DNA from: Chlorobiota bacterium
GTDB taxonomy: Bacteria; Bacteroidota; Ignavibacteria; Kapaibacteriales; NICIL-2
NCBI GenBank assembly: GCA_026415505.1
Contig: JAOAGY010000024.1
Location: 1 to 36,535, forward strand
Length of the DNA stretch: 36,535 bases
Direction: 5' to 3'
How positions within the stretch are numbered: the first letter of the stretch is position 1; each line of letters opens with the position of its first letter. The notes beneath the pieces are model-generated. The model was not told the DNA's origin, did no database searches, and was given only the letters and a program-made list of their open reading frames with translations. The translations under genes were made by a program, and so were the position numbers. Shown one piece after another: positions 1 to 8,754 of the stretch.

Positions 1-1292
1 TCGGCTTTGGCGTAGTCGCCTTGGGCTTGGTAGAGTGACCCCAGGCTGTTCAGACTCGTTGCAACATTTGGGTGATCGGGACCGAGCGTTTTTTCGTAAA
101 TCGAGAGGCTTCGTTTGAGAAGCGGCTCGGCTTTGGCGTAGTCGCCTTGGGCTTTGTAGAGTGACCCCAGGCTGTTCAGACTCGTTGCAACATCGGGGTG
201 ATCGGGACCGAGCGCTTTTTCCAAAATCGAGAGGCTTCGTTTGTAGAGCGGCTCGGCTTTGGCGTAGTCGCCTTGGTCTTGGTAGAGTGACGCCAGGTTG
301 TTCAGACTTTTTGCAACATCGGGGTGATCGGGACCGAGCGTTTTTTCGAGAATGGCTAAGCTTTGTTTGTAGAGCGGCTCGGCTTTGGCGTAGTCGCCTT
401 GGGCTCGGTAGAGTTCCGCCAGGTTGTTCAGACTTTTTGCAACATCGGGGTGATCGGGACCGAGCGTTTTTTCGCGAATAGCTAAGCTTCGTTTGTAGAG
501 CGGCTCGGCTTTGGCGTAATCGCCTTGGGCTTGGTAGAGTGACCCCAGGCTGTTCAGAATTGTTGCAACATTTGGGTGATCGGGACCGAGCGTTTTTTCC
601 AAAATCGAAAGGCTTCGTTTGAGAAGCGGCTCAGCTTTGGCGTAGTCGCCTTGGGCATAGTAGAGTCCCGCCAGGTTGTTCAGACTTGTTGCAACATCGG
701 GGTGATCGGGACCGAGCGTTTTTTCGCGAATAGCTAAGCTTCGTTTGTAGAGCGGCTCGGCTTTGGCGTAGTCGCCTTGGTCTTGGTAGAGTGACGCCAG
801 GTTGTTCAGACTTTTTGCAACATTTGGGTGATCGGGACCGAGCGTTTTTTCGAGAATGGCTAAGCTTTGTTTGTAGAGCGGCTCGGCTTTGGCGTAGTCG
901 CCTTGGGCTCGGTAGAGTTCCGCCAGGTTGTTCAGACTTGTTGCAACATTTGGGTGCTCGGGACCGAGCGTTTTTTCGTAAATCGAAAGGCTTCGTTTGA
1001 GAAGCGGTTCGGCTTTGGCGTAGTCGCCTTGGGCGTGATAAATCAAACCCAAAAGGTTCAGACTTGCTCCAACATCGAGATGCATCGGACCGACATTTTC
1101 TTCGGCAACCTGAAGGGCTTTCTCGGCAAGGGTTGCTGCACGATCGTATTTCCCAGCTTTGTACAGCTCGAGTGCCTCGTTGTAAAGGGTTTCCCACTCG
1201 ATGCCAGCCCCTTGGGCGTAGGCTGTCGTCGCAGCAACACACAGCGCGGAGATCAGTGTCGCAATCGCCCGAATGATTCGCGCACGTTTCAT
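1..1292 (-). CDS. Secreted tetratricopeptide (kinesin light chain-type TPR) repeat protein, C-terminus cut by window edge
   Basis: The frame starts at ATG 1292 and stays open to the window edge, about 430 codons, so the C-terminus is missing. Residues 1-27 read as a signal peptide (basic start MKRARIIR, hydrophobic core, TAYAQ-G cleavage region), so the protein is probably exported. A divergent first TPR follows, then 42-residue repeats of the form GDYAKAEPL-KRSLSI-EKTLGPDHP-VA-SLNNLA-LYQAQ, the classic kinesin light chain/TPR_10-TPR_12 signature. TPR arrays mediate protein-protein contacts; no catalytic domain is visible in the part present. The exact 126-bp periodicity with few substitutions points to recent unit expansion or gene conversion. 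The partner and role are unknown. The family call is secure; the function is not. Confidence 0.9.
   Translation of the reverse strand, partial: MKRARIIRAIATLISALCVAATTAYAQGAGIEWETLYNEALELYKAGKYDRAATLAEKALQVAEENVGPMHLDVGASLNLLGLIYHAQGDYAKAEPLLKRSLSIYEKTLGPEHPNVATSLNNLAELYRAQGDYAKAEPLYKQSLAILEKTLGPDHPNVAKSLNNLASLYQDQGDYAKAEPLYKRSLAIREKTLGPDHPDVATSLNNLAGLYYAQGDYAKAEPLLKRSLSILEKTLGPDHPNVATILNSLGSLYQAQGDYAKAEPLYKRSLAIREKTLGPDHPDVAKSLNNLAELYRAQGDYAKAEPLYKQSLAILEKTLGPDHPDVAKSLNNLASLYQDQGDYAKAEPLYKRSLSILEKALGPDHPDVATSLNSLGSLYKAQGDYAKAEPLLKRSLSIYEKTLGPDHPNVATSLNSLGSLYQAQGDYAKA
8..1015 (-). repeat. Eight tandem 126-bp coding repeats (TPR units)
   Basis: On the plus strand the anchor TTGGCGTAGTCGCC recurs at about 8, 134, 260, 386, 512 (one base changed), 638, 764 and 890, exactly 126 bp apart, with a more divergent ninth copy from 1016. 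Each unit encodes one 42-residue TPR. Variable sites are not random. The units at 260 and 764 share TTGGTCTTGGTAGAGTGACG and an identical following half. The units at 386 and 890 share GGGCTCGGTAGAGTTCCG. The units at 8 and 512 share GGGCTTGGTAGAGTGACCCC. This gives a second period of four units (504 bp), as expected if a four-unit block was duplicated. Confidence 0.92.
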
Positions 1293-1423
1293 GGCGGTAT
1301 CCTTGTGATCGACCTGAGGCACGAGCAATTTACGGAAAACGACGGCAACAGGCGTGCGCGCGTTATCGAATGCTGGTACGCCATTGACGCACGTTATCGG
1401 ACGGAGCGCCAAGAGAGGGGGAT

Positions 1424-2335
1424 TCACATTCGCTGCATGCTTGCCTCGTACAATCGATCGGCAAGCGCGGTGATCGTCTCGCCGAGGGCGAGTTTGCTGA
1501 GCCACGACGATGGGATTTGACCGATGCCCCAATAGGCACCGGCAATCTGTCCGCAGACTGCCGCGGCGGTGTCCGAATCCCAACCGAGATTGGCAGCCGC
1601 CAACACCGCATCGCGGAACGAATCGGCATGGACGAAACACCACAGCGCCGCTTCCAGCGTGTCCACGACGTAGCCGGTGCTGCGGATTTCCGGGTTCGAC
1701 TTGTTCCAATACTCCCCGCGTGCGATCGCCACGATCTTTTCGGCGCCCTCGAACGTGTCGCGATCGCCGAGCACGACTTCTTCTTTGGGCAGTCCCTGCA
1801 ACGCACGATGAATGATCCGCGCCAGCAAGCGGCAGGCATCGAGACACTCGCGCGTGCCGTGCGTGGTGCGGGAGCTTTCCACCGCGTAGTGCTCGGTCGC
1901 TTCGAGATCGGGAAAGTAGAACAGCGGGATCGGCGCCAACCGCATGATGCAGCCGTTGCCGGCGGTGTTTGGATCGCTCGAACCGGCATACGGATCGTCT
2001 GTCTGCCGGTATCGCTGCAGCGACGCCATGACGGTGCGACCTTTGTCGAAACTGTAGCCGGTGCTGCTCATGTAGCCGGTCTCGACCCAGCGCCAGTAGC
2101 GTTCCATCTGGTCCCGAGCGTCGAAACCGTCGAGCTCGACCAGACTGGCTGCCAGACACAGCGCCATCGAGGTGTCGTCGGTCCACTGTCCGGGTTGCAG
2201 GTCGAAGACGCCACCGCCGACCATGTCGTCGATCGGTTCCAGTGTCCAGCGGCTTTGGGACATGTTGGTCGCTCCCAGCGCATCGCCGACAGCGAGCCCA
2301 CAAAGGCAACCACGATAGCGATCACGGAGGTCCAT
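1424..2335 (-). CDS. ADP-ribosylglycohydrolase (DraG) family protein
   Basis: This is a 303-aa cytoplasmic enzyme of the ADP-ribosylglycohydrolase fold, which removes ADP-ribose from proteins or related substrates using a binuclear Mg centre. Residues 5-21 carry the family start (DRYRGCLCGLAVGDALG). W51-T52-D53-D54-T55 matches the first metal-binding motif, and G-W-D253-S-D255-T256 near the C-terminus matches the second. A central GNGCIMRLAPIPL segment is also typical. Length is normal for the family and the metal ligands look intact, so it is probably active. ATG 2335 was preferred over ATGs at 2341 and 2392 because AAGGA lies five bases before it and family homology begins there. A TACTTTTG (TAnnTTTG type) lies at 2397-2390, but no upstream element is clear. 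The substrate cannot be read. The neighbouring divergent gene at 2735 is a candidate functional partner. Confidence 0.88.
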   Translation of the reverse strand: MDLRDRYRGCLCGLAVGDALGATNMSQSRWTLEPIDDMVGGGVFDLQPGQWTDDTSMALCLAASLVELDGFDARDQMERYWRWVETGYMSSTGYSFDKGRTVMASLQRYRQTDDPYAGSSDPNTAGNGCIMRLAPIPLFYFPDLEATEHYAVESSRTTHGTRECLDACRLLARIIHRALQGLPKEEVVLGDRDTFEGAEKIVAIARGEYWNKSNPEIRSTGYVVDTLEAALWCFVHADSFRDAVLAAANLGWDSDTAAAVCGQIAGAYWGIGQIPSSWLSKLALGETITALADRLYEASMQRM

Positions 2336-2734
2336 AACCATCCTTAGTGATGACGACAACCATTCGGTATGCTGAGATTGAGCGTCAGGCAAAAGTAGGT
2401 CGAACTATTCCCTCCACAGCACCGGGAATGCGATCGCACCATGACAAAAATAGCTTCGCCGACACATGAACGAACGATTCTTCATTTTCCTTCTCGGAGA
2501 AGTTGCAGGGGCAGTTCATCGCATAATCGTTGTTCGGCGGAGCTCATTTGTGGCAGCGAGCAGAGTTCTGTTGCGGTTGGTATGAAACACAATTGGGCTA
2601 ACCCTCGACGGGAAAAAATGGGGAATTTTTTTTCGATGTTGTCCGCGATCGGCAAACGAATTTCGCTGCAAATATCGGCTCGTGAGAGTCCGCGGCAAAG
2701 TGTGAAAACATCGGAACACTCTGTGGTGTGAAAA
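2336..2734. other. AT-richer intergenic region between divergent genes
   Basis: This 399-bp spacer separates the DraG-like gene (minus) from the 572-aa gene (plus) and is visibly richer in A/T than the flanks, with runs such as the T tract near 2627-2634. A perfect odd palindrome, CTTCTC-G-GAGAAG, lies at 2490-2502 and could be an operator. I see no convincing gene; short open frames here lack family-like composition. Promoters for both flanking genes should lie here. Confidence 0.5.
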
Positions 2735-4453
2735 ATGGAAGTCAATGCAAAAGCAGCGTACGAAAAGTACTTTGGGCAAGAGAGACAACGCGTGCCGCTG
2801 TGGGATACAGCCGTTGTGCTGAATAGACAACAGAAAGACGGCAAGTACAAACTAACAGCAGAAACTACGCTGGCTGGCGGTCACAGACAGCGACCGCGTT
2901 CTGCGCAAGAACAATTCGAGTTGGATGTGGCGTTCTGGTACGGTGCACTTACCGAAGGTAAACACGAAGAAATCGAGTTGCTCCGGCGTGTCTTCACGAT
3001 ACTCTACTACGGCGGATTGCTTTACTACGGTAGCAGCGGTTGGGATCAATGGTCGCGCAGCAACATTCCCATTGCGGCAGCGCTCTCGCATGGCGGACGG
3101 GTGCTGATCCAGCTTCCAAGAGCAAGCAGTGGTGAGCCGGATGCTTTCTTCCGTTGGCTCCAGGCACCGAGCGGTATTATCAGCCGCAACTCACGACTTG
3201 CAGCCACACACGGGATCGAGCCGTTCGCCGTACCCATTCCCCTTCGCGGGCTGCACCGATGGCATCGTCTCAACGAGACCAAAAGCGGAGGGAATGGGCG
3301 TCATTACGGTGTCAACATCAGCTTGGGTGGAACCGGAAACATCAATCCAATTTCGGGCAATACAATCGCCTCCAACGGTGAGCATGGACATCTCTACGTG
3401 TACTATCTGGCTCCGACGGCAGACAGCTATGGAGGACTACTCATCGGGCTTGAAGGCTCCGCACCGATCGATGCCTGGGATAATCGTGGTTTAGGACACA
3501 CGCCCGGCTCGCCCCAGCGGTTGGGAAAGCTCGGCGGAGGCGCCTATGGGGCTGTGGCGTGGTCGAAAGACCACTTGCCGAAGAAAATGGGAGGCGGTCC
3601 AGAATTGTTCACACCCGACCAGACCGGAGGATACCACAAATTCGGTGCGCGGCAGAAGTACAGCCCGACGGGGAATGCCAAATGGAACGAGCTCGATGTC
3701 GGGCCGCGGCGCATCTATAACGCAATGCTCGTCGATCTTGCTGAACTTGGGTGGGAAAGTGTCGCTGCCCAATTGAGCGTATTCACACCGGAATTATTGG
3801 GCAAATGTGGCGTTTCTCCTATAGTGCCGCCCCCAGTCCAAATGCCGCCGATAATCCTCACAACGTCCTTGATCGAATCGAATCTCAAAAGGTTGGCAAC
3901 CGTCGTCGAGGAGATCAGCGAGGACATGGCAACGCTGCGATCGGGAAACTCGCCGATGGTCAAAGATTATAACGCTACCCCAAAGACCAAACGACCGATT
4001 GTCACGCTCGGATTGCGAAAAGTCAAAGATTACCATACCGAGAAACCCGTCGAAAGGATGAATCCACGAGTCGCGCAATATGCGCACGATGCAATTCTGA
4101 GCAAAGAACCGATGGACAGCATGACATGGCAAAAGTTCAGCAGCATTCGCTTGGGGAACCGATCGCTGCTGCACACCGTGGACGCTGTCGTTGATGAATG
4201 CTTGCGCTTGACCGCTCGCGAAATCAGGCTGTGCCGTCAATTACAGATTGTGGGTGGCAATAACGATTACGCCGATCGAGCAATTGCCGAACGTCGCAAA
4301 AAACTGTTGGAGCTTGTCCAGGCGATCACGCGCTACCTCGACTTGCCTCAAGCAAGATCGGATAAGCATACTCCCAAGGTCAAAGCGCTCCATGCGCTCG
4401 TGTTGACCGAACTGAAACTGCTCGATGAGGCAAAACACGCTCTCAAGCACTGA
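2735..4453 (+). CDS. Uncharacterised 572-aa protein with glycine-rich GEHGH-LYVYY core
   Basis: I do not recognise this protein with certainty. It has no signal peptide and no clear membrane segment. Residues 60-180 are mixed alpha/beta with an aromatic patch (ILYYGGLLYYGSSGWDQWSR). Residues 192-325 form a compact-looking, glycine- and histidine-rich core: VNISLGGTGNINPISGNTI, then NGEHGHLYVYYLAP, GGLLIGLEGSAPIDAWDN, and a KYSPTGNAKWNELDVGP end. Residues 375-572 are hydrophilic and predicted mostly helical, with many charged residues. Such a conserved-looking core with a separate helical tail is common in effector or toxin-like proteins, but this is inference. Base composition here and upstream is more A/T-rich than the neighbours, suggesting transfer. 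ATG 2735 has only a weak Shine-Dalgarno (GGTGTG). It stands alone, divergent from the DraG-like gene. Confidence 0.8.
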   Translation: MEVNAKAAYEKYFGQERQRVPLWDTAVVLNRQQKDGKYKLTAETTLAGGHRQRPRSAQEQFELDVAFWYGALTEGKHEEIELLRRVFTILYYGGLLYYGSSGWDQWSRSNIPIAAALSHGGRVLIQLPRASSGEPDAFFRWLQAPSGIISRNSRLAATHGIEPFAVPIPLRGLHRWHRLNETKSGGNGRHYGVNISLGGTGNINPISGNTIASNGEHGHLYVYYLAPTADSYGGLLIGLEGSAPIDAWDNRGLGHTPGSPQRLGKLGGGAYGAVAWSKDHLPKKMGGGPELFTPDQTGGYHKFGARQKYSPTGNAKWNELDVGPRRIYNAMLVDLAELGWESVAAQLSVFTPELLGKCGVSPIVPPPVQMPPIILTTSLIESNLKRLATVVEEISEDMATLRSGNSPMVKDYNATPKTKRPIVTLGLRKVKDYHTEKPVERMNPRVAQYAHDAILSKEPMDSMTWQKFSSIRLGNRSLLHTVDAVVDECLRLTAREIRLCRQLQIVGGNNDYADRAIAERRKKLLELVQAITRYLDLPQARSDKHTPKVKALHALVLTELKLLDEAKHALKH

Positions 4454-4591
4454 CTGAAGCCCGATCGCCCACAGGGGATCAGCCGGTATCGTCGGCTGTG
4501 AGGCGATAGAAAGCGTTCCTGCCGCTTCGCGGAATGCGATCGTTTCGATGGCTCGCCTAACTTTGCGTGTCGTCATGCCGAGCTACCTGGT

Positions 4592-5893
4592 ATGCCCCGC
4601 ATTCAAGACCATCTGCCGAAACTGTCGTGGATCGCCGCCGATAGGCTCTTGCTGATCGGCTACGGTCTGGTCGCGCTGCTGCAAATACGTGCACTGCCGC
4701 CGGCGGAGTACGGACTCTACGCACTGCTGGTCAGCATTCAAACGTGGGTTTTTGTGCTCGCCGATGGACTGGTTTTGCAAGGCATCGTGCAGTTCGGCGC
4801 CGATCGAAACGAGCGTCCGGTGCTCGACGGCACGGTCGCAGTGCTGTACGTCGTGGCGATCGCCGTTGTCGTCGGTGGTGTTGTGTTCGCCGAACCGTGG
4901 CTAACAGCGCTATTGGGCGAGCCGCGCTTTGCCGGCGTGGTGGCACTCGAGGCAGTGTTTTGTGCCGTAACCGTTCCGCGCACGTTCTGTTTGCGCCTTC
5001 TCCAGCGCGACGTCCAAACGCGACAGATGTTCTGGATCGATGCGGTGTGGATAGGTTCGATGAGCATAGCGACCGTGCACGGCATCGCAACGGGATGGTT
5101 GCGTCATTTCGCGTCGCTCGCTGCGATCGCGATCGGCGGTATCGCGCTCAGTTCGGTCGCAGCGCTGTGGGTGTGTCGTGGGATGATTCGGCTGGCAATA
5201 CCGAGCGTTCCGATGGCGCGGCGGCTACTCGGATTCGGCATGCAGCAGATGAGCGCCAGTGCCATCCACACGAGCGTGCGACAACTCGACGTCGTGCTCG
5301 CGCAAGCGTTCTTCGGTACGGCGGTGGTGGGAACGTACCAAGCAGCCAAGACGATTTTCCGATTGTTCGAAGTCGGCGCCGATGCCGCCAGCAGTGTGCT
5401 CTATCCTGCTGCGGTCGCCTACTACCACAAGGGCGATCGAACGTCGCTCCACGCGCTGGCGAGCAAGGCAATCTCGGTGCTGTCGGTCGCGTATGTCGCC
5501 GCAGCGGTACTCGTATGGCTCGGTGGCGATCTGGTCGGTGCGGTGCTCGGTCACCGTTATGCGGCGGCAGTCGGCATGCTGCGTGTGCTTGCGCTCGCAG
5601 GCATTGCGATGCCACTGGCTCAAGCGGGCATCGTTTTGATTGCCAGCGGACGCAGCGGAGTCCATGCAGCGGTTGCGCTTGTTGCAGCGACTGCGGCGAC
5701 GGTGTGTTTTGTCGTCAGTGGCTCTTTCGGAGCGCCGAGCTTTTTCCCCTTCGGTGTGATCGCCTACTACGCGATTTTGGGCACAGGCGACTGGTGGGCA
5801 CTGCGACGATTCGGGATAGTGCGGCTCGGCGTGCGCGACTTTTTCCGGAGCATTCCCGATGCGCTGTCGTTCGTTCGTGGACGCTCGAAATAA
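4592..5893 (+). CDS. Polysaccharide/oligosaccharide flippase family membrane protein (Wzx-like, MOP superfamily)
   Basis: This 433-aa protein consists almost entirely of hydrophobic segments of about 20 residues separated by short basic loops, consistent with 11-12 membrane helices. Family-like features are the start (AADRLLLIGYGLVALLQIRALPPAEYGLYALLVSI, resembling the usual R-LGPEEYG-YA pattern), the central RQLDVVLAQAFFGTAVVGTYQAAKTIFRLFEVG segment (compare D-ILLG-FLG--AVG-Y--A), and a second half with repeating paired helices. Members flip lipid-linked sugar units across the inner membrane during capsule, O-antigen or exopolysaccharide assembly. No glycosyltransferase or polymerase is adjacent, so the polymer is unknown. 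ATG 4592 lacks a strong ribosome binding site, but homology-like sequence begins within the first 15 residues. Confidence 0.8.
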   Translation: MPRIQDHLPKLSWIAADRLLLIGYGLVALLQIRALPPAEYGLYALLVSIQTWVFVLADGLVLQGIVQFGADRNERPVLDGTVAVLYVVAIAVVVGGVVFAEPWLTALLGEPRFAGVVALEAVFCAVTVPRTFCLRLLQRDVQTRQMFWIDAVWIGSMSIATVHGIATGWLRHFASLAAIAIGGIALSSVAALWVCRGMIRLAIPSVPMARRLLGFGMQQMSASAIHTSVRQLDVVLAQAFFGTAVVGTYQAAKTIFRLFEVGADAASSVLYPAAVAYYHKGDRTSLHALASKAISVLSVAYVAAAVLVWLGGDLVGAVLGHRYAAAVGMLRVLALAGIAMPLAQAGIVLIASGRSGVHAAVALVAATAATVCFVVSGSFGAPSFFPFGVIAYYAILGTGDWWALRRFGIVRLGVRDFFRSIPDALSFVRGRSK

Positions 5894-5979
5894 TTTTGCC
5901 GCGCAATGAAACGTCTATCGCAGCACGAAAGTAGAAACGCGCCGCTTCGGCATGTCGAACTGACCATCGAGGTCGCGCG

Positions 5980-8754
5980 ATGAAAAAGGCGATCGCTGTG
6001 CTGCTGGTTGCCCTCGGTGTGCTGGCACATGCGCAGCCGGTGCAAGTGACCGTGACACTGCGCACGCCCGCTCCAGGCGCACTCCCTGTGTGGGCGAGCG
6101 ATCCGAGCATCGTGCAAGTCGTGCTGCGCAATACGACGCCGACCCTCTACGACGGTGCGATCGTCTCGTTCGTGATACGCCGCCAGCCTTCCGGTACCAT
6201 CGTTGCCCACAGCAAAGATTTCCATCCTCTCCAGCCGCGCTTTACGATCCCGCCCAATGGCACACTCGTACTGACCGGTCCGCAAATCATCCACGAAAGT
6301 GCCGTCGCATTCGACGACGAAACAGTTCGCCAACAAGCACAGGCGAGCGGTCAACTTCCCGAAGGGGAGTACGAATTCTGTGCACGTGTGCTCGATGCGC
6401 AAGGGAACCAGATCGGCTCGACCGGTGCGATTTGTCCGCGCACAGTGGTGATGCTCCCCGATCCGCCGATGCTCATCCATCCGCGCAACGACAGCACGCT
6501 TGCCGCCGGAACGATGCCGATGTTCATCTGGGCACCGGTAATGGGATCGGCTGTGCCGGTGACGTACACACTCCGCGTGGTGCCGCAGTTTCCCGGTCAA
6601 GCTCCGCAAGATGCCCTCAACGTCAATGCTGCAGTGCTGAACGTCAGCGGACTGGTGGCGCCGCTGTATCAGTACGTACCGACCGATGTGCCGTTTACGG
6701 CATTCCCACAAGCGATTGGATTCATCTGGCAAGTGTCGGCGCTCGATGCGGCGGGACGACCCGCCACGCGCAACAACGGCAAGAGCGAAATCTTCCGCTT
6801 TCGGTTCGCACCAGCGGCGATCGGCGGAGAAACAGCAACGAGCGATACGACGACCGCATCCGGCAGCACCGACACGAAAACCCTCGGCGAAGCTCCGTCG
6901 CTTCCATCCGGTGGCGAAGGAAGCACCATCCGGCGCATCGAGCTACCGCACGGTTTTTCGATCGTGCTCGGTAGGGAGATCGCTTGTACGAGCGCAAGCT
7001 GCACGATCAGCGGCAGCGGCGCGCTCTACGTTCCGCTGCTCGGCGATTCGGTGCGAGTGACCTTCGACGGCATCACGGTGCGGCGTCCCAACAGCAACGG
7101 CACAGCAGTGCTGCAATCGGGAACCATCGCCGTGCCGGTCGGTGCGAATGTGCCGATGGGATTGCTCACGCTCGCAGTGCGCCGATTGACAGCGACACCG
7201 ACTTCGGTCACACTCGATGGTGCGTGGGTTGCGCAGTGGAGCCAGTGGGACTGGAGCTGTCGCATTCTCGATAGCGTGCCGATCGTGCGTGCGCCGTTCT
7301 ATGCGTGGGGCATGCCGCGCCAAACTCTCCCGCTACCGATGCCGTGGATGTGCAGCGGCGAAGGTCTCCTGGTCGGACCGTGCATCGAATTGCGCTTCGA
7401 CACGCTCGATGTGCGAGTGGACGTGGACACTGCCAACCGTCCGCCGACGATCGCGCCGCAACTGCTGGCTATCGGCGAGGCGACGCTACCGTGCATCGTC
7501 GCCGGTGGCGCGCCAGTGCGTGCGGGAGTGCGCCTTCGCCTCGATCGGGGGAGAGCCGATCTTGTGGCGATTCTTTCGGTACGCGTCCGCGATGCACGGC
7601 TGCAGGGGATGCCACACCTGCGACTGGATGCCGATACGCTCGTCGTCGATTTATCGAGCCAGGCGAATCCTCGACGTTTTCCGCCCGAATCGTTGTGTGC
7701 CAATCCTGCGTGGAGCGATCCTCGCTGGCGCGGCATCTATGCGCCGTCGCTGCAGGCACGGTTGTTTGTCGGTAGTGATACCGTTGCGGTCACCGGTGCG
7801 GCGATATTCGATCAAGGCGTCGGCAATCGTCTCGATGTGAGTATCGCCGCTGGAAGTACAACGCCGGATACGCTGACGGTCGGCGGCTTCGGTGTGCGCG
7901 CCGATTCGATCACCGTGCGATTGTGCCGCAGCACGATCCAAAGCATCTCGGCACGCGGAGTTGTGCTGATGCCGCCAGCATTGCAACGCGCCGGCTCGTG
8001 GGGAGCACTCGACAGCATCGGGGCGCAGCTTGCAGCCTACGACGACGGAACACGATGGCGATGGAATTCGACGCTGACGGTGCCTGCCCGTGGGGTCGAA
8101 ATCAACGCAGGGCAGTTCGTGGCACTGGCGCTGGAAAATCCCACCATCGAGACGATCGAACCACCCAGCGGGCAGCGACGGGGATATATCGAGTTCGGAA
8201 GCGTCGCTATTCACATTCCTGCGTCGAACAGTCACGGTGTTGCCAATGTATCCGGACTCCGGATATGGAACACCGGCGAGATCGAATTGTCGGAAGTCGA
8301 AGCGGCGCCGGTGCTCGGTGCATCGAGCGGTGGGTTCATGGTGGCAGGCGACACAGCCGCGAGCATTCGCACTGCGTTGCGGTGGGTCTCGCCACAGTCG
8401 TTTCCTGTTGCGGTTGTCGCTGATTCGGTGCTGCTGCGCTTCGAGCTGGAGAACACCGGAACTCGTTCGATCCCACGCGGGATGCCGTTCGATTTGGGAA
8501 TCGGTGCATACGTCGAATTGCCCGATGGTACGCGGCAGTATCTCGTCGAGCAGCAGCGATATGCGCTCGCAGCATCGTTGCCGTCTCGCACCACGGCAGC
8601 CATCGGGCACACGATCTGGCTGCCGAGCCGATGTCGCATTCTCGGCGTGCGGATAACGATGCTGCCGCGACCGCCAGTTACCGACGACGACGGCGAGGGG
8701 AACAACACACTCCAGCAGGGTCAGGTACCACCAATCGGGGAGGTGGGGCGATGA
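5980..8754 (+). CDS. Large secreted protein with TANFOR-like N-terminal domain
   Basis: This is a 924-aa exported protein with signal peptide MKKAIAVLLVALGVLAHA-Q. Residues 20-170 follow the order seen in TANFOR-domain proteins of Bacteroidota: V-VTLRTPAPGALPVWASDPS, VVLRNTTPTLYDGAIVSF, an ITL/TGPQI segment, LPEGEYEFCARVLDAQGNQIGS, then C-P-T-V-M-PDPPMLIHPRNDS and FIWAPV. The remainder is a long run of beta-rich, threonine/serine-rich sequence without recognisable catalytic motifs; no CTD is evident at the C-terminus (residues near 900-924 are acidic and disordered). GAGG lies about seven bases before ATG 5980. The stop overlaps the next start (ATGA at 8751-8754), so the two are translationally coupled. 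A surface or outer-membrane role is likely, but the exact function is unknown. The TANFOR assignment comes from memory of the motif order. Confidence 0.78.
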   Translation: MKKAIAVLLVALGVLAHAQPVQVTVTLRTPAPGALPVWASDPSIVQVVLRNTTPTLYDGAIVSFVIRRQPSGTIVAHSKDFHPLQPRFTIPPNGTLVLTGPQIIHESAVAFDDETVRQQAQASGQLPEGEYEFCARVLDAQGNQIGSTGAICPRTVVMLPDPPMLIHPRNDSTLAAGTMPMFIWAPVMGSAVPVTYTLRVVPQFPGQAPQDALNVNAAVLNVSGLVAPLYQYVPTDVPFTAFPQAIGFIWQVSALDAAGRPATRNNGKSEIFRFRFAPAAIGGETATSDTTTASGSTDTKTLGEAPSLPSGGEGSTIRRIELPHGFSIVLGREIACTSASCTISGSGALYVPLLGDSVRVTFDGITVRRPNSNGTAVLQSGTIAVPVGANVPMGLLTLAVRRLTATPTSVTLDGAWVAQWSQWDWSCRILDSVPIVRAPFYAWGMPRQTLPLPMPWMCSGEGLLVGPCIELRFDTLDVRVDVDTANRPPTIAPQLLAIGEATLPCIVAGGAPVRAGVRLRLDRGRADLVAILSVRVRDARLQGMPHLRLDADTLVVDLSSQANPRRFPPESLCANPAWSDPRWRGIYAPSLQARLFVGSDTVAVTGAAIFDQGVGNRLDVSIAAGSTTPDTLTVGGFGVRADSITVRLCRSTIQSISARGVVLMPPALQRAGSWGALDSIGAQLAAYDDGTRWRWNSTLTVPARGVEINAGQFVALALENPTIETIEPPSGQRRGYIEFGSVAIHIPASNSHGVANVSGLRIWNTGEIELSEVEAAPVLGASSGGFMVAGDTAASIRTALRWVSPQSFPVAVVADSVLLRFELENTGTRSIPRGMPFDLGIGAYVELPDGTRQYLVEQQRYALAASLPSRTTAAIGHTIWLPSRCRILGVRITMLPRPPVTDDDGEGNNTLQQGQVPPIGEVGR

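Noticed and set aside
2441-2731. A 96-codon open frame in the spacer before the 572-aa gene
   Set aside because: No ribosome binding site, no recognisable composition, and overlap with a similar-sized frame on the other strand. Treated as non-coding.
4480-4498. Six-base inverted repeat CAGCCG / CGGCTG after the 572-aa gene
   Set aside because: Short stem with a 7-base loop and no T tract, within chance expectation for GC-rich DNA.
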